Part shown: positions 27,548 to 34,568 of the stretch, piece by piece
Layout: every line of letters begins with the position of its first letter
Position numbering within the stretch: the stretch's first letter is position 1
IMG/VR virus record: IMGVR_UViG_3300031951_000353
Location: 1 to 43,719 of that record
Strand: one strand, 5' to 3'
Source: a virus
Length of the DNA: 43,719 bases
Position numbers and translations under genes: made by a program
The notes under the pieces: generated by a model
What the model was told of the DNA's origin: nothing
The model's input: the letters and a program-made list of their open reading frames with translations, nothing else
The model's database searches: none

Positions 27548-28944
27548 TGCCGCAGACGCTCGACGCCCTCCTGAAGGCCCCGACGAAGGAAGCCCTGCGC
27601 GAGCTGCTCCTTCGCGAGCTCCAGGGCATCGGCTTCACGCGGCAGTCGGGCTTTTCGCCTGGCGTCGTGTCGCTGACGGGCCAGCCGAACAACGCCTACC
27701 AGGTGCGGGTCGCCATCATCGCGGGCGGCAACCTCGGCGTGGCCACCTTCCAGTGGTCGACCGACGGCGGCGCGACGTACAGCCCGACGCTCCCAGTGCC
27801 GCTGGCGGGGACGTTCCCGATTCCAGGCACAGCCCTCGTCATCACCTTCGCCGAGGGCCCGGCGGGCGCGGGCGAGTCCTTCCTCGCGGGCGACGTCTTC
27901 GCCGTCGACACGCGCGTGCCGGTGCTGCAGGCGACGGCGTGGCAGACGGGCAGCGTCCCCCTCAGCCTCGTCGAGAACGACGCGGCGGTGCTTGAGGACT
28001 TGTACGCGCTGGCGCGCGTGCTGGCGGCCGGCGGCTTCCTCGATAGCGCCGTGGGCCCGTGGCTCGACCTGCTGGCCTTCAACGTCTACGCGCTGACGCG
28101 CTTCCCGGGCGTCACCACCGTCGGCACGGTGCGCCTCACCGACGCAGTGGGCAGCGGGCCCTTCACGGTGTCTGACGGGCAGGTGACGGTGCAGGCCGCG
28201 TCGGGCCAGCGCTTCACGTCGGTGGGCAGCTTCACGCTGCCTCAGAGCGGCGTCGTCGACGTGACGGTGCGCGCGGAGGAGCCGGGCGCCTCGTACAACG
28301 TGGGCAACAACACCATCACCGCGCTGGTGACGGCGCTCCCCGGTGTCCTGGTGTCAAACCCTCCGCTGCTGTCGGGCACGTGGGTGACGACGCAGGGCGC
28401 TGACGAGGAGTCGGACGAGTTGCTCCGTCTCCGGTGCCGCAACCGTTGGCCTGCCCTGGGCACGGGCAGCCCCGCCGCCGCGTACGACTTGTGGGCGAAG
28501 ACGGCGGACTCGAGCATCACCCGCACGCGCGTTCGGCCCTCACCCACCGTCGAGGGCCAGGTGGAGGTGTACCTCGCCGGTGCGTCTGGCCCTGCTGGCC
28601 CGGGCGCCGTGGCCAGCGCAGACGCGTACATTCAGCCCCGCGTGCCTCTCACCGTGACGGCGCTGGTGCAGGCTGCGGTGGGCGTCTCCGTGCCCGTCAC
28701 CGCCACGCTGAACGTCTTCAGCGGCTTCCAGACGCAGGCCCTCATCGACGCCACCGCAGCGGCGCAGGCCTACTTCCGCAGCGTCGACATCGGCGGCACG
28801 GTGTACCTCACCGCCATCATCGAGGCCCTCATGGGCCCCGCGGGCGTCCGCAACGTCACGGTGTCCGCGCCAGGCGCCGACGTTCCGCTGACGCCGACGC
28901 AAGTGGCCGTCCCCACCCTCACCCTCTCCGTCGTCGTCGTCTGA
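27547..28944 (+). CDS. Baseplate J-like protein, Mu gp47-like
   Basis: The 465-residue protein has the J pattern: SVTV-type beta blocks around VTVQAASGQRFTSVGSFTLPQSGVVDVTVRAEEPGASYNVGNNTITAL, the TQGADEESDELLRLRCRNRWPALGTGSPAAAYDLWAKTADSSITRTRVRPS block, and a C-terminal RVPLTVTALV and GVRNVTVSAPGADVPL. Residues 39-122 hold an extra domain homologous to residues 97-178 of the sheath. Its ATG overlaps the gp46-like stop by one base. Confidence 0.9.
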   Translation: MPQTLDALLKAPTKEALRELLLRELQGIGFTRQSGFSPGVVSLTGQPNNAYQVRVAIIAGGNLGVATFQWSTDGGATYSPTLPVPLAGTFPIPGTALVITFAEGPAGAGESFLAGDVFAVDTRVPVLQATAWQTGSVPLSLVENDAAVLEDLYALARVLAAGGFLDSAVGPWLDLLAFNVYALTRFPGVTTVGTVRLTDAVGSGPFTVSDGQVTVQAASGQRFTSVGSFTLPQSGVVDVTVRAEEPGASYNVGNNTITALVTALPGVLVSNPPLLSGTWVTTQGADEESDELLRLRCRNRWPALGTGSPAAAYDLWAKTADSSITRTRVRPSPTVEGQVEVYLAGASGPAGPGAVASADAYIQPRVPLTVTALVQAAVGVSVPVTATLNVFSGFQTQALIDATAAAQAYFRSVDIGGTVYLTAIIEALMGPAGVRNVTVSAPGADVPLTPTQVAVPTLTLSVVVV

Positions 28945-28951
28945 GGAAGCC

Positions 28952-29728
28952 ATGCCCGGCCTGACGCCCAGCTCGCCGCCCAACGCCAGCGCCACGGTGC
29001 GCGGCCTCGTCTCGACGCTGGCGCAGACGTTCGCCGGCGTGAAGACGTTCCTCGCCCGCGCGGTGTTCCAGCTCGGAATCACCAGCGGTGCCGCGCGGCT
29101 CGACCTCCGTTCCGACCTCGGCGCGGGCGCGGCCGACGTGTGCAGCGTCGTTGGGTCGACGCAACCTGACGGGTCGGTCAATGCGGCGACGCGGCTCTTC
29201 TCAGTGCGAACGGGGCTCGGCGAGACCGAGGTCGAGAAGGTCTGGTTTGACAAGCAGGGCGATTTTCGGGCCGCTTCGTCTTCGCTGGGAAGGATTCGGG
29301 GCGCATCGGCCTCTCTTGGGTTTGTGGCCGTCGATGACTCGCTGGGCGCTCAGATGCAGTTCAACGCCCTGCGTTGGGTTGTTGACTCAGCCAATGCCAC
29401 GCTGACCGACACAGCTGTTGTTGGGAACATCATTCGATTTGGAAGCAACGGGGCGATGTCGCAACGCGGCACCGACTCCAGCGGCACGCCCGGCGCCGCC
29501 ACCATCGACCGCCCCACGGGCATCAGCGCCATCGCCTCCGGTGCCACCAGCGTCACCATCACCAACAGCCTCGTGGCGGCCAACAGCCGCGTGCTGGTGA
29601 CGTGGCACGCCGACCACGGCGCGGCGCGCTGGTGGGTGACGCGCGCGGCCGGGAGCTTCACCGTCACGCTGTCGGCCGCCGCCACCGCGAACGCGGCTTT
29701 CTCTTGGGAAGTCTCCAGTCTCCTCTGA
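28952..29728 (+). CDS. Tail fiber-like protein
   Basis: A 258-residue protein with the fiber-type phrase VRGLVSTLAQTFAGVKTFLARAVFQLGITSG near the N-terminus and a beta-rich C-terminus (VTITNSLVAANSRVLVTWHADHGAARWWVTRAAGSFTVTLS). Bases 29230-29460 are clearly poorer in GC than the flanks, as in exchanged receptor-binding segments. It follows the J gene, where fiber and wedge genes are expected. Confidence 0.65.
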   Translation: MPGLTPSSPPNASATVRGLVSTLAQTFAGVKTFLARAVFQLGITSGAARLDLRSDLGAGAADVCSVVGSTQPDGSVNAATRLFSVRTGLGETEVEKVWFDKQGDFRAASSSLGRIRGASASLGFVAVDDSLGAQMQFNALRWVVDSANATLTDTAVVGNIIRFGSNGAMSQRGTDSSGTPGAATIDRPTGISAIASGATSVTITNSLVAANSRVLVTWHADHGAARWWVTRAAGSFTVTLSAAATANAAFSWEVSSLL

Positions 29729-29736
29729 GGTCACGC

Positions 29737-29973
29737 ATGGGCATCGGACGCGCACAAGCACGGGCACTCATCGACGCGGTGCGCACGGGCACGCCCAACC
29801 GGCGGCGGCTGCGCGAGGAACTCGGCGACGCCATCGACGTGCTGCAGGACCTCACCGCGAAGTTGGACGCACAGCGCGCGACCGCCGAGCGCGACTTCGC
29901 CGCCGACCGGCCCGGGCAGTTCTCCACGTTCCTCGACGCACAGCCGATCCCCGACGTCGACCAGGCGCCCTGA
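29737..29973 (+). CDS. Small helical hypothetical protein
   Basis: A 78-residue, mostly helical and charged protein (GIGRAQARALIDAVRTG, EELGDAIDVLQDLTAKLDAQRATAERDFAADRPGQF). It lies between two tail-tip genes with short spacing on each side. Function unknown; a structural or chaperone role for a fiber is possible. Confidence 0.55.
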   Translation: MGIGRAQARALIDAVRTGTPNRRRLREELGDAIDVLQDLTAKLDAQRATAERDFAADRPGQFSTFLDAQPIPDVDQAP

Positions 29974-29976
29974 CGC

Positions 29977-31230
29977 ATGGCTGACGCGCGCTCCACCCAG
30001 TCGATTCTTGACGCCGCAGGCGCTCCGGTGACAGCCGCGCCCACGGTGGTGCACGTCGACAGGGCGGGCGGTGCGCGCACGGCCCCCACCACGACTCACC
30101 TGGGGGGCGGGAAACACGGCTTCTCGGTGTCCGACGCCGACGAGGCCCTCGGCACCATCGTGCTGCTCGACTTCGGCACCGGCGCGGAGCCGCGCTACCA
30201 AGTGTTCGCCCGCCACCTCGCCGACGGCAGCAACCAGTTCTTCGCGTGGGTGCTGACGGACGAGGCGGGCGCGCTGTGGACGGCGCCGACGCCCGACCCG
30301 ACGGTGGGCCTGTACGACGACCCGACGGGCGCGCCCCGCACGCCACCGGCGCCCGTGCCTGCCGTGGGGCGGCACCTCTGGAGCCTCACGCCGTCGTCGG
30401 CCGACCGCGCTGTTGGCGTAGAGCTCCGCGTCGACTCGCCCACAGGAGCTCTCCCGCCATTCCTCGATGGGTCGACGGTGCCCGTCGTCTCGTCGACGCC
30501 CCCGCCGGCGCCAGCACCCAGCAACCCACCTCCGGTGCCGTCGGAGGGCACCGTCGTCACCGCGCCCATTCGGTGGCAGGACTACCAGGCCGAGCTGGCC
30601 CCGCCGTGGCTGCGCCAGGGCGCTGGCGAGGCGTGGCTGCGCGGGGTGGGCGACGCGAAGGACGGGCTCGAGCTGCGGCTCCGAGAATCGGTGAAGGCGC
30701 GCTTCCCGGCCGAGGCGCCCCTCGACGCCCTCACGCGCATCGGCGGCGACAGGGGCGGGCTCGAGCGCGGCGTCACCGAGACGGAAGCCGCGTGGCGTGC
30801 GCGCCTGCGCGGTGCGTGGGACGTGTGGCCCTGGGCGGGGACGCCGACGGGCGTGCTTCGGGCCTTGGCCTTCGCCGGGTACACGTCGGTGGTTCTCGTC
30901 ACGGGCACGGGACGAGCGCACACCCTCGACATCAGCGGCAACGTGGTGACGACCCTGGCGGGCGACGTGATGCCCTCAGGCTTCTGGAACGGCTTCCGCG
31001 TCCTCTTCGTGTCGCCCCTGCCGCCCTCGTGGGTGCCGACGCCGCCGAGCAACGGCAGCGACGAGGTGAACACCCTTCGCCGCTTGGTGAAGCAGTGGAA
31101 GCCCGGCCACGCCATCTTCGAGGACATGGTGGTGGTGCAGGGCAACGTCTGGGGCTTTCCCGCCACGCAGACGTGGGGCCAACCGGGCCTGACGTGGGGC
31201 GGCGGCACCACCATCTGGACTCCCGATTAA
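29977..31230 (+). CDS. Tail-tip protein with gpI/gp48-like C-terminal part
   Basis: The 417-residue protein has an N-terminal beta region (1-140), a Pro-rich linker (about 165-195, TPPPAPAPSNPPPVPSEG), and a C-terminal domain with LAPPWLRQGAGEAWLRGVGDAKDGLELRLRESVKARFPAEAPLDAL and WRARLRGAWDVWPWAGTPTGVLRALAFAGY. This part reads like tail protein I/gp48 wedge proteins that follow J. The link is by pattern; a fusion of a wedge domain to a surface domain is likely. Confidence 0.55.
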   Translation: MADARSTQSILDAAGAPVTAAPTVVHVDRAGGARTAPTTTHLGGGKHGFSVSDADEALGTIVLLDFGTGAEPRYQVFARHLADGSNQFFAWVLTDEAGALWTAPTPDPTVGLYDDPTGAPRTPPAPVPAVGRHLWSLTPSSADRAVGVELRVDSPTGALPPFLDGSTVPVVSSTPPPAPAPSNPPPVPSEGTVVTAPIRWQDYQAELAPPWLRQGAGEAWLRGVGDAKDGLELRLRESVKARFPAEAPLDALTRIGGDRGGLERGVTETEAAWRARLRGAWDVWPWAGTPTGVLRALAFAGYTSVVLVTGTGRAHTLDISGNVVTTLAGDVMPSGFWNGFRVLFVSPLPPSWVPTPPSNGSDEVNTLRRLVKQWKPGHAIFEDMVVVQGNVWGFPATQTWGQPGLTWGGGTTIWTPD

Positions 31231-31245
31231 GGAAGGAAGGCCACC

Positions 31246-32283
31246 ATGCCCATCGTCTACAACGGCAGCAGTGCCGGCATCACTGCCAACCAACCCGTCA
31301 GCGTCACCAACCCCGTCGATGGGGACGCGCTGACCGCGGCGTCGAACAACACCGCGGCGCAGACGCTGGCCAACTTCCTGCAGTTTCTTCAGGAGAGGGC
31401 GCTCCTCACCAACTTCAACAACGCGGCGACCGTCGTCAACGCGATGGGGGGGCGCTTCACGGGCAACGGGACGGGTGCCGGCGTCATGGGCACCGGCGGC
31501 GCGACCAACGGCGTGGGCGGAGACTTCTACGGGAGCGGCAGCGGCACCGCGCACGGCGTCCGAGGCACTGGCAGCGGGACGGGCGCCGGTGTCTTCGGCA
31601 CGGCAGCGGGCGGCGGTGGCACTGCTGGCGTCCAGGGTGTTGCCAACAGCGGCCCCGGCAACACCGGCGTCTCGGGCATGGCCGACGGGGCCACGGGCGT
31701 CGGTGTCTTCGGGCGATCGGACCTGTACCGGGGTGTCGAGGGGCTCGCCAACGGCGTCGGTGCTGATGGCGTGTATGGCCGCATCGGCGCCATCGGCGCG
31801 ACGGGCGCGGGCGTCGTCGGCGATGGCAACGGCCAGACTGGCGCGGCCGGCGGGCGCTTCCTCAACGGCACCGGTCGCGCCAACCGAGCGGTGGACATCA
31901 CCACCGGGCACCTGCGCCTCTCGTCGGGGAACGCGGCGAACACCGAGGGGTTCAGCAACAGCCTCGTCGCCAACAACATCGTGAAGGCCTACGGCGTTAT
32001 TCAGTGGAACGCCGGTGCGCCCGCCATCGTGGCAGCGCGATGTTTCAACGTGTCGAGTTGTTCGAGCCCTGCTGCCGGTCAGATCGACATCACGCTTGCA
32101 CAGGCGCTCACCGGATATGCGGTTGTCGTCGGAACCTTGGGTGGAGGTCCATGGGTCATGCGAGTGGTGTTCGATTCTGGGGCTTCTCCCTATCGCGTTT
32201 TGATTCAGGACGGCGGCGGTGCGACTGTCAACTTCAACACCACCACCGGCGAGCTGCGGTTCATCATCATCGGGACGCAGTGA
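31246..32283 (+). CDS. Tail fiber with glycine-rich repeat shaft
   Basis: The 345-residue protein has a run of short Gly-based repeats (about 65-205), of the type GVxGTGxGTGAGVFGT, suggesting a beta-helical or polyglycine II-like shaft, followed by a C-terminal tip domain (about 225-345). The tip DNA (32030-32280) is lower in GC than the shaft, a sign of recombination in receptor-binding regions. The start is preceded by AAGGAAGGAAGG. Confidence 0.75.
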   Translation: MPIVYNGSSAGITANQPVSVTNPVDGDALTAASNNTAAQTLANFLQFLQERALLTNFNNAATVVNAMGGRFTGNGTGAGVMGTGGATNGVGGDFYGSGSGTAHGVRGTGSGTGAGVFGTAAGGGGTAGVQGVANSGPGNTGVSGMADGATGVGVFGRSDLYRGVEGLANGVGADGVYGRIGAIGATGAGVVGDGNGQTGAAGGRFLNGTGRANRAVDITTGHLRLSSGNAANTEGFSNSLVANNIVKAYGVIQWNAGAPAIVAARCFNVSSCSSPAAGQIDITLAQALTGYAVVVGTLGGGPWVMRVVFDSGASPYRVLIQDGGGATVNFNTTTGELRFIIIGTQ

Positions 32284-32284
32284 C

Positions 32285-32593
32285 ATGAGCGACGCGCGGT
32301 TGGACGCCCTTGAGGCACGAGTCAGGCGGCTGGAGGAGCGCATGGAGACGCACGGCCCCACGCTGGAGCAGCACGGGGAGCGTCTCACCGACCACGACAG
32401 GCAGCTCGCCGACCTGCGCGAGGTGCAGCGCGAGACGTCGCGCCTTCTCGCGACGCTCGCTCACCAGGTGTCGCGCCTGTCGGACATCGCCACCACGCAG
32501 GGGCTGTCGCTCGAGCGCATCGAGCGGCACACGAAGCGCGTGCTGGAGATTCTCGAGCCACGAAGCGTCATCGTCGAGGGCGGCCATGGCTGA
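32285..32593 (+). CDS. Coiled-coil protein
   Basis: A 102-residue protein that is almost entirely one coiled coil (LDALEARVRRLEERMETHG, then LREVQRETSRLLATLAHQVSRL). It overlaps the next gene by 8 bases. It may pair with the following membrane protein or trimerise under a fiber. No transmembrane segment is seen. Confidence 0.6.
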   Translation: MSDARLDALEARVRRLEERMETHGPTLEQHGERLTDHDRQLADLREVQRETSRLLATLAHQVSRLSDIATTQGLSLERIERHTKRVLEILEPRSVIVEGGHG

Positions 32594-32927
32594 GGTGTCC
32601 GACCTGCTTCCGCTCGCGATGGGGCCTGGAGCGGTGGCCCTGTGGGAGTTCGGGAAGTGGCTCGTCCTGGGACGCCTCAGCAAGGCAGAGAGGGCCGTCG
32701 ACGACGCCGAGAAGGCCGAGAAGAACAAGCTGGACTCGGTGCTGGCCATCGTCACGAAGATGGAGAAGGAGCTTGGCGTGATGACGGAGAAGTTGCTGAC
32801 GCAGACTGGGTCCATCTCCGAGGTGAAGGCGCGCATCGACGGCATCAGCAAGAACCACGGAGAGCGGCTGGCCGTCATCGAGAAGGACGTGGTGGAGCTG
32901 CGCACGCTGCTGCGTCGTCGGAAGTGA
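32586..32927 (+). CDS. Membrane-anchored coiled-coil protein, lysis-region
   Basis: The 113-residue protein has a moderately hydrophobic N-terminal segment (LLPLAMGPGAVALWEFGKWLVLG, 7-29) that could sit in the membrane and a long charged helix (33-110). It opens the lysis region. It may be a holin-like or antiholin-like factor, or a virion component; only the topology is visible. Its stop lies within the shared leader element at 32925. Confidence 0.5.
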   Translation: MAEVSDLLPLAMGPGAVALWEFGKWLVLGRLSKAERAVDDAEKAEKNKLDSVLAIVTKMEKELGVMTEKLLTQTGSISEVKARIDGISKNHGERLAVIEKDVVELRTLLRRRK

Positions 32928-32942
32928 GGCCGAATCCACGCG
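32925..32942 (+). promoter_or_regulatory. Leader element upstream of the DUF5675 gene (copy 2)
   Basis: TGAGGCCGAATCCACGCG matches 17 of 18 bases with the element at 12609-12626. Here it sits 54 bases before the ATG at 32997 and starts at the stop codon of the previous gene. Confidence 0.45.
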
Positions 32943-32983
32943 CACCCGCGCGCGCGTAGATGCGGGCCCTCGGAGAGCGCCGG

Positions 32984-32989
32984 TAGGGT
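32984..32989 (+). promoter_or_regulatory. Possible -10 box for a leaderless transcript
   Basis: TAGGGT lies 7 bases before the ATG at 32997, the position expected for a -10 box if transcription starts at the start codon. There is no Shine-Dalgarno box before this ATG. No convincing -35 is seen, so an activator or the phage sigma factor might be required. Confidence 0.35.
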
Positions 32990-32996
32990 GCCCACC

Positions 32997-33410
32997 ATGG
33001 AGCTCGCCCTCAAGCGTCGTTGGCTCACCCCGCGGTCGACCATCGGCGAGCTGTTCGTCGATGGGAAGTTCGAGTGCTTCGTCCTCGAGGACAGGTACCG
33101 ACCTCCACCGGAGCCGAAGGTGTTCGGGCAGACGGCCATCCCCTGCGGGCGCTTTGAGGTGCGCATCACGCCGAGCCCGCGCTTCAAGCGCGACCTGCCC
33201 CTGGTGATGAACGTGCCTGGCTTCGAGGGCATTCGGATTCACCCGGGGAACCACGCCGACCACACCGAGGGGTGTCTCCTGCCGGGGCGCCGCCGCACCG
33301 TCGACCAGGTGCACGAGTCGAAGCTGGCCTTCGACGACCTCTTCGAGAAGCTGAAGAACGCGGGCAAGGGCCCGCACCACATCACCATCACGATTGACCC
33401 AGCTCCGTGA
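32997..33410 (+). CDS. DUF5675 protein, possible lysis enzyme
   Basis: The 137-residue protein matches DUF5675: STIGELFVDGKFECFVLEDRYR, KVFGQTAIPCGRFEVRITPSPRFKRDLPLVMNVPGFEGIRIHPGNHADHTEGCLLPG. The IHxGN...TxGCLLxG part recalls the His and Cys of L,D-transpeptidases (HG...S.GC), which act on peptidoglycan. It sits in the lysis region and no classical endolysin is found elsewhere, so it may cut or modify the wall; this is a hypothesis. ATG 32997 is used; a GTG at 32988 adds three residues. Confidence 0.7.
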   Translation: MELALKRRWLTPRSTIGELFVDGKFECFVLEDRYRPPPEPKVFGQTAIPCGRFEVRITPSPRFKRDLPLVMNVPGFEGIRIHPGNHADHTEGCLLPGRRRTVDQVHESKLAFDDLFEKLKNAGKGPHHITITIDPAP

Positions 33411-33928
33411 CGCCCGAGGCCCGCCAGCGCGTCGTCATGGCCGTTGCCCTCGTGGGCACGGCTGCGGCTGCGTTCTCGGCGGGGCGCTTCACCGCGCCGG
33501 TGAAGACGGACGTGCGCGAGGTCGAGAAGGTGGTGTGGAAGGACCGCATCGTCGAGAAGGTCGTCACCCGGCGCGCGAAGGCTGAAGAGCGCGTGGTGTA
33601 CGTCGACCGCGTCGTCAGCCCCGAGGGCGAGGTGCGCGAGAAGCGCCTCACCACGACGAAGGCCGACACGCGCGAGCTCGTCGATCTCGGGAAGACGTCG
33701 GAATCCAACGGCAGCACCGAGAAGAGCGCCTCGAGCACCACCACCCTCCGGCCTGACTGGCGGGTGGGCGTGCTTGTCGGGGCGTCGCTGCGGGAGCCGC
33801 TCGTCCCCCTGGCCGGGCCCCTCGTGCTGGGTGCTTCGCTCGAGCGGCGCATCGTGGGCGGCGTCTCGGCGGGCGCGTGGGTCAACACCGTGGGCGCGGC
33901 CGGCGCCTCCGTCTCCCTGGAGTGGTGA
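33407..33928 (+). CDS. Spanin-like membrane-anchored protein
   Basis: The 173-residue protein has an N-terminal anchor (QRVVMAVALVGTAAAAFSAGRF, 7-28), a charged helical stretch (34-75, REVEKVVWKDRIVEKVVTRRAKAEERVVYV) and a strand-rich hydrophobic C-terminal part (WRVGVLVGASLREPLVPLAGPLVLGASLERRIVGG). An inner-membrane anchor with a periplasmic coiled domain is typical of Rz-like spanins, and the C-terminal block could insert in the outer membrane. GTG overlaps the DUF5675 stop (GTGA). Confidence 0.55.
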   Translation: MTPEARQRVVMAVALVGTAAAAFSAGRFTAPVKTDVREVEKVVWKDRIVEKVVTRRAKAEERVVYVDRVVSPEGEVREKRLTTTKADTRELVDLGKTSESNGSTEKSASSTTTLRPDWRVGVLVGASLREPLVPLAGPLVLGASLERRIVGGVSAGAWVNTVGAAGASVSLEW

Positions 33929-34156
33929 ATGACGACACCTCGCAGCGGCTGGGCCTCGACGAAGCTCCACCTCGCGTGCATCGCCATCGCGGTGCTCACC
34001 TTCGTCTTCGTCTTCGTCGTGCACGTCGCCGGGACGGCGGCGGGCTTCGGGGAATACTGCATCGCCATCGTCACCGTCGTGGCGTCGGCGCACGGCAGCC
34101 GCGTCGCGGAGTCTTTTGCAGCTCGGCGCCCCAACCTCCCACCATCGGAGAAGTGA
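33929..34156 (+). CDS. Holin-like protein with two membrane segments
   Basis: The 75-residue protein has two hydrophobic segments (about 14-33, LACIAIAVLTFVFVFVVHVAG, and about 39-53, FGEYCIAIVTVVASAHG) and a charged C-terminus. The size and two-TM topology fit class II holins, which make pores that start lysis. The context with DUF5675 and spanin-like genes agrees. Confidence 0.65.
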   Translation: MTTPRSGWASTKLHLACIAIAVLTFVFVFVVHVAGTAAGFGEYCIAIVTVVASAHGSRVAESFAARRPNLPPSEK

Positions 34157-34157
34157 C

Positions 34158-34565
34158 ATGGCCCTGAAGTTCCCCACGGCGTTTCGCAACACGCGCGGCG
34201 ACACCATCTCGACGCGCGCGGGCAGCGGTGCGTTGTTGCGCATCTACTCGGGCACGCGACCGGCCAACGCTGACACGGCACCCTCGGGCACGCTGCTAGC
34301 GGAGCTCGTCTGTGGCTCGCCCTTCGCGCCTGCTACGGCGAGCGGCGTGGTGACGGCCAACGCCATCACACAGGACTCGTCGGCCGACGCGTCTGGCACG
34401 GCCACCTGGTTCCGCCTCGTCAACTCGGCGGGCACCACCACCGTCACCGACGGGGATGTGACGGCCACCGGCGGCGGTGGCGACCTGCAGCTCGTCACCA
34501 CCTCCATCACCGCCGGGCAACCGGTGCAGGTGACGTCCTTCGTCGTCACCGAGGGAGGCGCGTAA
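34158..34565 (+). CDS. Virion structural protein (fiber/tail-associated)
   Basis: A 135-residue beta-rich protein with RAGSGALLRIYSGTRPANADTAPSGTLLAELVCGSPFAP and SADASGTATWFRLVNSAGTTTVTDGDV. Proteins of this type occur beside MADNVTANPGSGGA-type proteins in many phages and are thought to be structural. It follows the holin-like gene by one base and precedes the 34569 gene by 3. Confidence 0.65.
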   Translation: MALKFPTAFRNTRGDTISTRAGSGALLRIYSGTRPANADTAPSGTLLAELVCGSPFAPATASGVVTANAITQDSSADASGTATWFRLVNSAGTTTVTDGDVTATGGGGDLQLVTTSITAGQPVQVTSFVVTEGGA

Positions 34566-34568
34566 CCC

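Noticed and set aside
25954-32283. Diversity-generating retroelement acting on a fiber gene
   Set aside because: No reverse transcriptase and no template/variable repeat pair were seen.
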